The notes under the pieces are model-generated. The model was not told the origin of the DNA. It made no database searches and saw only the letters and a program-made list of their open reading frames with translations. From contig JADYYP010000047.1 in the NCBI GenBank assembly GCA_020853575.1, positions 1 to 64,000 on the forward strand: 64,000 bases of DNA, read 5' to 3'. How positions within the stretch are numbered: position 1 is the stretch's first letter; every line of letters starts with the position of its first letter. This stretch comes from Planctomycetota bacterium. GTDB taxonomy: Bacteria; Planctomycetota; UBA1135; GCA-002686595. The position numbers were made by a program, and so were the translations under genes. This document shows positions 26,528 to 34,846 of the stretch, piece by piece.

Positions 26528-27670
26528 ATGGGCCAAGAGTCCTCCCAAGAGCGCACGGAACCCGCAAGCGCCGAGAAACTCCGCAAGGCGCGCGACGAGG
26601 GGCAGGTGGCCAAATCCGCCGAACTGGCTTCGGCTCTGATCCTGGCAACCTCGGTGCTCGTGCTGCTCCACCTCGCGCCGGGCCTGGGCCGCATGTTCGT
26701 CGATCTGCTGCGAACGGCCGCCGCGCACGCCTCCGCCTCGACGCTCGACGCGAACGTGCTGCCCGAGTTCCTGCGCCAGTGCGTCCAAGCCGCGGCGCTG
26801 GCCTCGCTCGGCCTGATCGCAACGTTGGCTGCGTGCGCGGTGCTGTTCCCGTTCCTGCAGGTCGGCCCACTGTTCTCGCTGGCTCCGCTGGCGCCCAAGT
26901 TGGAGCGCCTCGATCCCGCGGCTGGATTCAAGCGCCTGTTCTTCGAGGCCGAGTCGTGGCTGACCTTGGCGAAGTCCACGCTGAAGCTCGCGCTCGTCGG
27001 CGCCGTGTGCGCCGGAGCGATCGAAGCGGAGCTGCCGCGGTTGCTCGCGCTGGGCGCACTGGGCTTCGGCGAGGCGCTGGCGTTGACCGGCGAGTTGCTC
27101 CGGACACTGCTCGTCCGTGCGCTGACGTGCTTGGTGGCGCTGGGCGTACTCGACCTGTTCCTGCAGCGACTGCAGTTCGCCAAGCGCATGCGCATGACCA
27201 AGGAAGAGGTCAAGCAGGAGTACAAGGACGACGAGGGCGACCCGAACTACAAGTTCGCTCGGCGCCAGATGCACGAGGAGATCGCGCAGCACTCGTTGAT
27301 CGAGCTCGCGCGAGAGGCCGACGTGATGGTGGTCAACCCGACGCACATCGCATGTGCGCTGCGCTACCGCCCCGGCGAGCACGGAGCGCCACTCCTGATC
27401 GCCAAAGGAGAAGGTGCGCTCGCCGCGCGCCTGCGAGAGGTGGCGCGCGAGGAAGGCATCCCGATCGTGCGCGACATCCAGCTCGCCCGAGCGCTGTACC
27501 AGGTCGAGCTCGAGTCCGAGATCCCCGAGGCGCTCTACGAAGCGGCGATCGAGGTCCTGCGCTGGGTGGAGCAAGTGGCTCGCGCGGAAGGCTGGACTCC
27601 GGCCTGGCGCGAAGAGCAAGCCCAGGATTCCGCTGCTCCGCCCGCAACGCGCTCGAGCTCGCCGCGATAA
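26528..27670 (+). CDS. sctU: T3SS autocleaving specificity switch SctU (FlhB/YscU family)
   Basis: A 380-residue protein: an N-terminal cytoplasmic motif (ERTEPASAEKLRKARDEGQV), four membrane segments (about 35-210), then a soluble domain with the autoprocessing site NPTH at residues 270-273 (VMVVNPTHIACALRY). Cleavage between Asn270 and Pro271 switches export from early to later substrates throughout this family. GDPNYKFARRQMHEE upstream and GIPIVRDIQLARALYQ downstream are also conserved. It ends the R-S-T-U block and is followed by the DUF1521 gene. Confidence 0.95.
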   Translation: MGQESSQERTEPASAEKLRKARDEGQVAKSAELASALILATSVLVLLHLAPGLGRMFVDLLRTAAAHASASTLDANVLPEFLRQCVQAAALASLGLIATLAACAVLFPFLQVGPLFSLAPLAPKLERLDPAAGFKRLFFEAESWLTLAKSTLKLALVGAVCAGAIEAELPRLLALGALGFGEALALTGELLRTLLVRALTCLVALGVLDLFLQRLQFAKRMRMTKEEVKQEYKDDEGDPNYKFARRQMHEEIAQHSLIELAREADVMVVNPTHIACALRYRPGEHGAPLLIAKGEGALAARLREVAREEGIPIVRDIQLARALYQVELESEIPEALYEAAIEVLRWVEQVARAEGWTPAWREEQAQDSAAPPATRSSSPR

Positions 27671-27726
27671 CCCTGCGTTCTTCTCGACTCGACCATCTGA
27701 ATCAAACAACCCAACGGAAGGCAGCA

Positions 27727-28593
27727 ATGACGTCCAACACCATCTCCAGCATCGGAAGCGGCCACGTCGCCAAAGGTGCTGACAACGTCTACCGCACGGA
27801 CCGCTACGACATCCACGTGCGTGCGGACGAGGTCCAGATCTTCGATCGCCAATCCGGGGAATGGGTCAAGGTGTGGGGTGACCCGCACGTCGTGACCAGC
27901 GACGGTGACAAGGCCGGGTTCCAAGAAGGCAACGTGACGTTGGACCTGCCCGACGGCACGAAGGTGACCGTGGTCCCCACCGAGCAAGGGGCCAACGGGA
28001 CCGCATTCGTCGACAAGGTCATCATCACCAACGGAACCGCGGGAGCGGAGGTGACGGGAGTGCACGACTCCAGCGGACCGCGCTTCGGCAACGTGGGCAA
28101 CGACGCTCGCGGCCTGGACTCACGGTACGCGGATGGGACGGTCCTGCACGCCGACCAGGGCATCGACGACTTGTTCTACCTCGATGCGGGCGGGAAGCGC
28201 ACGGAACTCAAAGGCGCCAAGGAAGGTGCACGCTTCGACGAGCACGACATCGCCAACCTCGGCGGCACCGCAACCTCGTTGTCGATCGCGAAGGCCATGG
28301 CCGGCGAGCATGCAGACGAGTTCCAGCTCATGCACAACAACGAGGCCCAGATGGACTGGATCGACACGGCGATTCGGACCGGCAAATGGCCGGCCGGTGG
28401 TGTCAACCCGCTGACGGGTGAGGCCATCGGTGGAAACGGCGGAACCGCGCTGTCGGACACCGATCGCATGGAGCTGCTGAGCAAGCGCTCGGACCTGCAC
28501 GAGCAGAACATGTTGGTCTTCCAACAGCTCACGGCGGAGTCGCGCTCGCTCTACGAGGCGATGAAGCAGATCATCGAGAACATGCGAGCGTGA
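27727..28593 (+). CDS. DUF1521-type candidate effector with GDPH autocleavage motif (NopE-like)
   Basis: A 288-residue protein, ATG 27727. Residues 20-75 (NVYRTDRYDIHVRADEVQIF, then VKVWGDPHV) match the DUF1521 family, which contains the metal-ion-inducible autocleavage domain of the rhizobial type III effector NopE1; cleavage there occurs within GD-PH, here Asp52/Pro53. The middle is Gly/Asp-rich beta structure (DLPDGTKVTVVPTEQG, LFYLDAGGKRTELKGAKEG). The C-terminal 90 residues are helical, ending QIIENMRA, similar to the end of the needle candidate. There is no signal peptide. It is the last gene before the operon terminator, a usual place for a T3SS substrate. Secretion is inferred. Confidence 0.75.
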   Translation: MTSNTISSIGSGHVAKGADNVYRTDRYDIHVRADEVQIFDRQSGEWVKVWGDPHVVTSDGDKAGFQEGNVTLDLPDGTKVTVVPTEQGANGTAFVDKVIITNGTAGAEVTGVHDSSGPRFGNVGNDARGLDSRYADGTVLHADQGIDDLFYLDAGGKRTELKGAKEGARFDEHDIANLGGTATSLSIAKAMAGEHADEFQLMHNNEAQMDWIDTAIRTGKWPAGGVNPLTGEAIGGNGGTALSDTDRMELLSKRSDLHEQNMLVFQQLTAESRSLYEAMKQIIENMRA

Positions 28594-28619
28594 CTCGACC
28601 CAAGCACACCGAGAGCTCT

Positions 28620-28647
28620 GGAACCGCCGCGCGCGCGTGGCGGTTCC
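28620..28647 (+). terminator. Terminator closing the T3SS operon
   Basis: A perfect 9-bp stem (GGAACCGCC at 28620-28628, GGCGGTTCC at 28639-28647) encloses a GC-rich 10-base loop, 26 bases after the DUF1521 stop. Only a weak T-rich tail (CTTCATT) follows. It marks the end of the gene run that began at 14054. Confidence 0.6.
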
Positions 28648-29137
28648 CTTCATTCCGGTCGAGCGCGACGAGCTGCGGATCCGCGTCTCGGCCGCTAGCA
28701 ACGGCGCGCGGAAGCAATCGAGACGCCTGCGAACTGGGGTGGCTCGCCTGCGAGCGCACGCCCACCGAACGTGCCACCGCGCCTCAGCGCGGATCCGCTT
28801 GCGGCGGACATAAGGACCGCAAGACGGATCCACGGAGGCGAGGCTCGACACGTCGGGGGCGGGTGCGCTCGCACAAGCGCGCTCGCGGCGACGGTTTTCC
28901 TCGGTGGATCGGGTGCATTGCGTTTCCTTGGATGCGAGAAACCTGAACTGCGCTCCGGTCCAGCGTCGCCGCCAGCGCGAAGCTCGGCCAATGCCGAGCC
29001 GCGCGCCGCAATCGCGTCGCCCATTCGGCGAGCGCGATCCGCGGCCGGTACGGGGGATAGCAGTCACGTTGCATGGCGACGCTCAGGGGCCGAGCTCCGG
29101 CGAACTCACGCGGGAATTCGTTCTTCCTTGGCCCGAC
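28648..29137. other. Gap without recognisable gene
   Basis: The only open frames here are short, Arg/Ser-rich and without a ribosome-binding site or recognisable product; they look like GC-rich random frames. The right end is downstream of the minus-strand AbiGi-like gene. I see no RNA gene, clear repeat or mobile-element end. Confidence 0.5.
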
Positions 29138-29821
29138 TCACAGCCCCCACTCGTGCAGCAGATCGAGCGGAAGGACATGCTCCGTGGCGGGGAAGAGCGT
29201 ACGCACGCGCCGTGTGTAGATCGCCGGCGCGACGATCAGCTCGGGCGGGCAGGCTGCGAGATCGAGTTCCTCGAACACGCGCCACTCGCGCTCATGCGTG
29301 TAATCCTGGACGCGTCCCTGCCGCGGAGGAACGTACCTGTTGGCCAACGCCAGTCGCCGACCAGCGGCATGGGCCAACGGCTTGTCGGCACCCGCTTGGA
29401 CGAGCTCCGCGTACTCGTCCGCGCTGACGTAGGTGCAAGGTCGCGCTCCAAGCGAGAACAATGTGTGCTTGCGGAACACCAGACCGAAGCGACCGTAGCG
29501 CTCGCAATGACCGAGCACGCCGGGGAGGGTGCATTCGGAGAAGCACAGGCGCGCGGGAGCAGTCCCCTTGCGCGGGCGCGATGGCTTCAAGCACTGCGAT
29601 TTCGCGATGCGCTCGAGCACCTCGAACGAGTCGGCGTCGGCTTGCTCGAGCAGCTGCGCCACGAGCGCCGGTGTGCACGATTCATCGAACACCGAGTGCA
29701 GCGGAGCCATCGCTCGCCAACTGGTGAAGTGCCCGAGGAACGGGCTCCAATCCCGCTGATTCGCTTGGACCCCAACCAGACCACCCTTCGAGAACGCCGC
29801 GAAACCGTGAAACGTCGCCAA
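29138..29821 (-). CDS. AbiGi-like (abortive infection-related) protein
   Basis: A 227-residue soluble protein. TTG start at 29821 is supported by AGGAGG nine bases upstream. The segments RLCFSECTLPGVLGHCERYG, RFGLVFRKHTLF and the block THEREWRVFEELD match the conserved pattern of the AbiGi / DUF2743 group (a Cys-Phe-Ser/Thr-(D/E)-x-P-L strand, then H-x-x-x-Y-G-x-F-G, then HEREWR). Members are linked to phage abortive-infection systems, but most are uncharacterised. A NADAR gene lies 58 bases further upstream on the same strand, so the two may form a small defence-type unit. Family call is from remembered motifs; a DUF2971-type protein is the alternative. Confidence 0.5.
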   Translation of the reverse strand: MATFHGFAAFSKGGLVGVQANQRDWSPFLGHFTSWRAMAPLHSVFDESCTPALVAQLLEQADADSFEVLERIAKSQCLKPSRPRKGTAPARLCFSECTLPGVLGHCERYGRFGLVFRKHTLFSLGARPCTYVSADEYAELVQAGADKPLAHAAGRRLALANRYVPPRQGRVQDYTHEREWRVFEELDLAACPPELIVAPAIYTRRVRTLFPATEHVLPLDLLHEWGL

Positions 29822-29879
29822 CCCGTCGCTCCTCCTGATCGAAGGGGCGAGAGCCTAGCGCAGTCGTCGGGCTGCCGAC

Positions 29880-30379
29880 TCAGGCCCGATCGGGAAACGC
29901 CTGCGCCAACAGCTCGTCGCGCAAGCGCGTCAACACTTGGCCGAGCAGATTCGCGCCGCGCCAGCGCTCACGATCGAGCGCCTGCGAATCGTCGGCGGCC
30001 AGTCCAAGGCCCAGATCGAGTCGCGCGGGCTGGCCTCGACCAGCTCGGTGCCCGCTGTCGCGAGCAGCGCCTCGAGGTAGGCCTGGTTCTGCGTGAACCC
30101 GGCGTGGTTGCCCTGGTACACGAGCAGCTCGCGCTCGCGCTGCCACAGCGCGTTGTCGAAGTGCTCGACCTTGCGTCCGAGCGCTCGCTGGTGCGCCGGA
30201 GAGTCCGTATCGAGGATTCGCTGCGCGCTCGTGACGTCGCCAAAGAGCAAGGCTTTGCCGTGCATCATGAGCTGCTCCGCGCTGGTGAAGTCCTGTTCGC
30301 GGACCGCGAAGCGAAAGCGCGTCCACCGCGAGAACGGGGACGGCGCGCGCCACAAGAAGGTGAAGCGCTCGTACGGCAT
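29880..30379 (-). pseudogene. NADAR-family ADP-ribose N-glycosidase gene with a one-base frameshift
   Basis: From ATG 30379 the frame reads a good NADAR (YbiA-like) protein: FTFLWRAPSPFSRWTRFRF, AEQLMMHGKALLFGD, LGRKVEHFDNALWQRERELL, VYQGNHAGFTQNQAYLEALL and VEASPRDSIWAL. At about 30004 it leaves frame; the expected continuation GLAADDSQALDRERWRGANL, LGQVLTRLRDELLAQ is found in the next frame and ends at 29880. One missing C at 30004-30005 (TTGGACTG where TTGGGACTG is expected on the coding strand) accounts for the break. Intact length would be about 166 residues. NADAR enzymes remove ADP-ribose from modified bases or related substrates. A sequencing error is possible. Confidence 0.8.
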
Positions 30380-30423
30380 CGATGACTTGGATCGGTGCGC
30401 GGAGGCGCGCTCGGGCTTGGAGA

Positions 30424-31539
30424 TCAGAGACCGTGGCGGCGCGCGAAACGCTCGCCCACGTCGGCGGGCAGCTCACGGCGCAATGCAGCGGCCAGTGCCT
30501 GGAGCTCCGCGGATTCACGCTGCGCCGTGAGCTCTTCGGGAAAGGCGGAGAACAACGCGTCGCACGCGACCAGGGCGCGCCCGCGCTCGGCACCGCGCGA
30601 CGCGAGGCCCTCGAGTCGCGGCGTGAGGAACGCACAACATGCCAGCAGATTGCTCGCGCCTCGCGCTCCTGCGAGCTCCTCGCGCAGGCTGGCGACGAGC
30701 AGCGCGGAGGTGTACTTGCCATGGTCGGCGAAAGCGCGGGCCGGCGCGTCGAGCTCCGAGGCCGCGGACTGCGCGGCGCCGGCGTCGAATTCGCGCGCGG
30801 CGCGCAGCAACAGCACCCACGGGCCACCGACGAAGGTGTGACCGAACTGGGCACGCACCTGCAGCTCCAAACCGAAGACAGCGAAGCCGCCGAAAGGACC
30901 GGTCTCCTCCTCTACCAGCGCGTCGTCGGGCCACAGGTCGCCTGCGCCTCCGAACTGCTCGCGCTTGGACTGCACATAGGCCGCGAGGTCCGGTGCGCAC
31001 ACGTAGCCAGCGGATTCCGCGTCGGTCTTCAAGCTGCGGGAGAGGTCGTGCACGAGCATCCGGGCCACGAGCGGCCGCAAGCTCTCGTCGAACTCGACCG
31101 CGCGCTGACAGGATTGCACGACGCGCTCGTACGAGCCGCTCTCGTCGATCAGCGCGAGCACGGGCTCACGCGCGATAAGACAGCGAGCCTCGACGTAATG
31201 CAGTCCGGCGTCGTCGGGGTGACGTGCGAGCTCTCCCTCGAGCAACGTTGCGGCCGCCTCGAACTTGCCGACATCGATCAGTCGATCGATGCGTTGCGCG
31301 GCCGACGAGAGCGACGGACCGACGTATGGCAGCTCGACGCGCGGCAGCATCGAGCCGTCGACGCGCGGCAGATACAGCGCGGCGGCGCCCAGGACTGCGA
31401 GCCCCAGCGCTGCACCGGAGATCACCATGAGCCGTCGTACGAGTCGCCTGCCCGCCAAGGGAGGCTGCGGCGGCAGGGGCGGCGGGACGATGACTCGAGG
31501 CACGGGCGGCGGAAGTGCGGCAGATCGCGGAGTGTTCAT
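30424..31539 (-). CDS. Single-pass membrane protein with proline-rich N-terminus and TPR-like outer region
   Basis: A 371-residue protein starting at ATG 31539. A short cytoplasmic Pro-rich segment (VPRVIVPPPLPPQPPLAG) precedes one membrane helix (LMVISGAALGLAVLGAAALY). The remainder is helical, including a TPR-like piece (LIDVGKFEAAATLLEGELAR) near residues 95-120, and should be outside the cytoplasm. It is followed on the same strand by the frameshifted NADAR gene, 44 bases on. No family recognised. Confidence 0.65.
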   Translation of the reverse strand: MNTPRSAALPPPVPRVIVPPPLPPQPPLAGRRLVRRLMVISGAALGLAVLGAAALYLPRVDGSMLPRVELPYVGPSLSSAAQRIDRLIDVGKFEAAATLLEGELARHPDDAGLHYVEARCLIAREPVLALIDESGSYERVVQSCQRAVEFDESLRPLVARMLVHDLSRSLKTDAESAGYVCAPDLAAYVQSKREQFGGAGDLWPDDALVEEETGPFGGFAVFGLELQVRAQFGHTFVGGPWVLLLRAAREFDAGAAQSAASELDAPARAFADHGKYTSALLVASLREELAGARGASNLLACCAFLTPRLEGLASRGAERGRALVACDALFSAFPEELTAQRESAELQALAAALRRELPADVGERFARRHGL

Positions 31540-31562
31540 AGGGTGGTTCCTCCAACGCCGAC

Positions 31563-31593
31563 AGGGGCGCGAGTCGTCGTGACTCACGCCCCT
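31563..31593 (-). terminator. Hairpin after the FN3 lipoprotein gene
   Basis: AGGGGCG-C-GAGTC (31563-31575) pairs with GACTC-A-CGCCCCT (31581-31593) with one mismatch and a five-base loop, lying between the stop of the lipoprotein gene at 31617 and the next minus-strand start at 31539. There is no T-run, so the termination role is tentative. Confidence 0.4.
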
Positions 31594-31616
31594 GGTGGCG
31601 GATTTCGAGACCTGGA

Positions 31617-33578
31617 TCACTGCGCGTCGGTGTTCACCGGAGTGACGCTCGTCGCATTGCGAGTCGGGTTGAACGCGCTGGTGGACAGCGAGGCCGGCTC
31701 ATCCGTGAAGAAGTTCGTCGCGCTCGTGACTGCGACCACCTGCTCGAGCGTTCCGCAGTCTCCGTCGGGCTGGATGCGCAGCACCCAGGCGTCGAAGTCA
31801 TCCTCGGTCGAGCCCCACTGCGAGTAGCTCGTGGTCGTGCCGCAGGCCACGAACTCACCGTTCGACTCGACGCGGATCGACGAGAGCGTGTCCAGGTCGC
31901 TGCCGCCATAGGCGCGAGACCAAAGCAGCGCGGCTCCCGCATCCAAGCGCGCGACCCACTCCTGCGCGAGCGAGCTGAAACTGCCCTGCAGAATCGAGTT
32001 GCCCGCGAGCACCGCGCCGCCGTCCGCCAACGCACGCACGGAGAATGCGAAGTCCTGCTCGGTGACGATCAGATCCAGGGAGCGCGCGGCGAGCAGCAAG
32101 CCCTGGGAGCTGAGGTGCGCGGCGAAGGCCTCGAAGTCACTGCCGTCGGCGCGGTACACGGTGCCCGCGACCCACAGCGTGCCGTCGGGCGCGAAGTCGA
32201 CGCCGTAGCCGAAGTCGACGAGCGCCGTTCCGAAGCTCCTCGTCCACAGCGGTACACCGCTGGCGTTCAGGCGCAGGACGACCGTGCCCATCGCATTCGT
32301 GTCGAAGCCCATGCCACACAGCGCGATGTCGCCGTTGGGCGCGCGGTCCATCGCGTTGAGCAGGAATTGACGCGTCGGATCGACCACCCGCGCCCAGACG
32401 ATCGAGGCCGCGGAGTCGAGCTCCATGAGCCACCCCTGGGCCACGAGCGGCCCGCCCGAAGCAGACTCGAGGCTCGAGCCGGCGACCAGGAAGTGACCGT
32501 TGGGCAGCGCTTCGATGTCGACGACCTTCTCGGCGAGCCCGAAGTCATAGCGGAACTGCCACACCGGTTGGCCGAAGGCATTGGTCTTGACCAGCCATGC
32601 ATCGCCGCTGGCTTGGTCGGGGTCGTAGGCGTGGGCGCCGCCGAACAGCAAGCCACCGTCCAGGGTCGCGACCACGCGCGAGAAGAGGCCCGCGCCCGAA
32701 GTGACGAAGGCCTTCTGCCACAAGATCGAGCCGGACTCAGCGCGTCGAACGGCCCAAGCGTCGCCCCGGCCGGACACCGACCAGTCGATCGAGCCTGCAA
32801 CGGCGGTCTCGGCCGCGATCGTCGCGCTTCCGAACGCCACCTCTTGGCCCGCGGTGCCGAAGCGGGTCGCGTGACCTGCTCCACCGCTGGGGAGCGTGGT
32901 GGCCGTGTCGGCATTGCTGTAGGTGGAGACCAGCGTCGCGCGGAAGGCGCGGACGCGGTACCACACGGTCGTGGACGCGGCGAGTTGCGGATCGTCGAAG
33001 TCGACGTCGTTGGCGGCGTTGATGCCGACCAGCTGGAAGGCGCCCGGTGCGCCGCCGAGATCGGGTGCGCGCTCGATCTGGAAGCCATCCTCGTTCGTCG
33101 CGTTGTCGGTCCACGCGACGTGCACGCTCGAACTCGAGGAGCCGCTGGCGTCGAGTTGGGTCGGAGCCGCGGGCTGATTGCCGCCGCCCGGCAGCACGAT
33201 CCGGAGCGCCGCGGTCGCGCCCGACTGCTTGGAAGCGTGGAACGCGCGCACGCGGTACCAGCACGCCGTGCCGGGCACGAGCGTCGAGTCCTGGTGCTGC
33301 GTCGAATTGGCGGCGAGCTCGGTGAGTTGCGCGAACTCGCCCGGGGCGCCGCCGAGATCCGGCGCGCGCTCGACGCGGAAGCCCAGCTCGTCGTTCGAGT
33401 TGTCGATCCAGAAGAGCGCGGCGGCGTTGCTCGTCGCGAAACCCGAGAGCGAACTCGGAGCGGCGGGTGCGAGCGTGCCACCGCCACCTCCACCACCTCC
33501 GCCGCTACCGCACGACGTCAGGGCCAAGGCGGTGAACGCCAGCAACAACGGAACGGTCGAGACACAGGACAGCTTCAT
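31617..33578 (-). CDS. Lipoprotein with two fibronectin-III-like repeats and a beta-propeller-like region
   Basis: A 653-residue protein starting at ATG 33578. The signal peptide ends in LTSC, then a Gly run. Two FN3-like repeats follow, each containing the near-identical block RAPDLGGAPG and the closing WYRVRAF (about residues 40-135 and 140-230). From 235 on, repeated blades such as GDAWLVKTNAFGQPVWQFRY, MLRLNASGVPLWTRSFG-like and EWVARLDAGAALLWSRAYGG resemble the delta-60-repeat/propeller proteins common in secreted bacterial proteins. It is probably a surface protein; function unknown. It is transcribed against the T3SS genes. Confidence 0.75.
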   Translation of the reverse strand: MKLSCVSTVPLLLAFTALALTSCGSGGGGGGGGGTLAPAAPSSLSGFATSNAAALFWIDNSNDELGFRVERAPDLGGAPGEFAQLTELAANSTQHQDSTLVPGTACWYRVRAFHASKQSGATAALRIVLPGGGNQPAAPTQLDASGSSSSSVHVAWTDNATNEDGFQIERAPDLGGAPGAFQLVGINAANDVDFDDPQLAASTTVWYRVRAFRATLVSTYSNADTATTLPSGGAGHATRFGTAGQEVAFGSATIAAETAVAGSIDWSVSGRGDAWAVRRAESGSILWQKAFVTSGAGLFSRVVATLDGGLLFGGAHAYDPDQASGDAWLVKTNAFGQPVWQFRYDFGLAEKVVDIEALPNGHFLVAGSSLESASGGPLVAQGWLMELDSAASIVWARVVDPTRQFLLNAMDRAPNGDIALCGMGFDTNAMGTVVLRLNASGVPLWTRSFGTALVDFGYGVDFAPDGTLWVAGTVYRADGSDFEAFAAHLSSQGLLLAARSLDLIVTEQDFAFSVRALADGGAVLAGNSILQGSFSSLAQEWVARLDAGAALLWSRAYGGSDLDTLSSIRVESNGEFVACGTTTSYSQWGSTEDDFDAWVLRIQPDGDCGTLEQVVAVTSATNFFTDEPASLSTSAFNPTRNATSVTPVNTDAQ

Positions 33579-33772
33579 GGGCGGGCTCCAGGGACAGGGG
33601 ACGCGCTCGAGTTGCGCTCGAGCGCTTGGTTGGGACTGACCTGGCAAGGGGGCCCGCGTCGGGAAACTCACGAAGAAAAAAGCGCGGCGGGTTGGTGCGC
33701 AACGCGGCGGGCGCAGCCACGACAACCGTGACGAACCCCTTTCGCTCCCGAACACACCCCCGGAGTGCCGCC

Positions 33773-34789
33773 ATGGCCGACCCCACGCTCAACTCAGTGC
33801 AACGCCAGATCTTCTCCGCCTCACGGGCCGCGCAGAGCTACCTGTGCGTCAACACCAAGACCGCCGCCGACGTCCCGGGCCGCAACCAGTTGAATCCGCT
33901 CGAGCCGGGTCACGCGACCGTCTCGCGCTACGACGTCGACGAGAGCTCGGCCAGCAGCCGTCTGGTGGGGACGATCAGCGCCTATCCGTCGAGCACGCTC
34001 GACAACTTCCGCAGCGAGCGCCGCGGCAACGACGTCGTCTTCGACGACCCGCGCGACGTGCCCGACGCGGAGCACTACCCGTTCTCCTATTGCGCGCCGG
34101 TCGCACCGGGCGGACTGGCCGCGATGGGCGAGGTGGCCGAGCGCTTCGGCGACTATCAATTTGCATCGCACAACTGCGTCGACTTCGCCTCGGAAGCGTT
34201 CGAGGCCGCGACGCAGCAGTGCATCCTCGGCACGCCGCGCGAGACCATCCTGGACATCGGTAGCCCGCGAGAGCTCGGCGCGCGCATCAACGAGCTGAAC
34301 GGCTTCGCGCCCACGGTCGCCCCGCTCGAGCGGCCCTTCTCGATCGAACACGGCCGCGAGGGTGGGCTGTTTTCCTCGGACCGCATCCAAGCCGGTGGCG
34401 AGCGCTTCGACATCGTCGGCAGCAACGGTGACCGGCTGGGCTACGGCGTCGATGGACCGAGCCTCGAGCTGGGCGACTCCGGGTTCGACGCGTCGGCGGG
34501 CTCGGTCTCGATCGGGCTCGATGGACGCGCGGGCTCTGGCTCGTTCGGCTTCGATGTGGGTGTCAGCCTGGGAGTTTCGGGCGGCCTCTACACCGGTGAG
34601 GACGGACGCTACGGCCTCGACCTGCCGTTCCTCGGCGGCTTCGTGGCCGAGCGCGCGGACGACGGGGGCTTCGCGCTCGAGACCCAGGTGGGTCCCTTCG
34701 ACCTGGAGTTGCACGCGGACGGCGGAGCCTTCGAGTCCATCTCGGATTCGATCAGCAGCACCTGGGACTCGATCACGAGTGTGTTCTGA
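33773..34789 (+). CDS. Candidate T3SS substrate with NlpC/LRAT-like HNC motif
   Basis: A 338-residue protein, ATG 33773 with CGGAG upstream, no signal peptide. Residues 100-165 contain PFSYCAPVAPGG and ASHNCVDFASEAFEAATQQC; a His-Asn-Cys start of a helix is the arrangement found in LRAT/NlpC-P60-like papain-fold enzymes, where Cys is the nucleophile. From 190 on it is Gly/Asp/Ser-rich beta repeats (SGSFGFDVGVSLGVSGGLYT). It lies immediately upstream of a small helper-sized gene and sctV, so an effector role is plausible. The enzyme fold is a motif-level guess. Confidence 0.55.
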   Translation: MADPTLNSVQRQIFSASRAAQSYLCVNTKTAADVPGRNQLNPLEPGHATVSRYDVDESSASSRLVGTISAYPSSTLDNFRSERRGNDVVFDDPRDVPDAEHYPFSYCAPVAPGGLAAMGEVAERFGDYQFASHNCVDFASEAFEAATQQCILGTPRETILDIGSPRELGARINELNGFAPTVAPLERPFSIEHGREGGLFSSDRIQAGGERFDIVGSNGDRLGYGVDGPSLELGDSGFDASAGSVSIGLDGRAGSGSFGFDVGVSLGVSGGLYTGEDGRYGLDLPFLGGFVAERADDGGFALETQVGPFDLELHADGGAFESISDSISSTWDSITSVF

Positions 34790-34846
34790 GCACTTTCCGC
34801 GTGAGCGCACGACGCCTGAAACCCTGACGAACCAAAGGAGCCCATC

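Noticed and set aside
30382-31827. A 481-residue plus-strand frame
   Set aside because: Antisense of the TPR-like membrane protein gene at 30424-31539, crossing its start into unrelated sequence; no start signal or domain.
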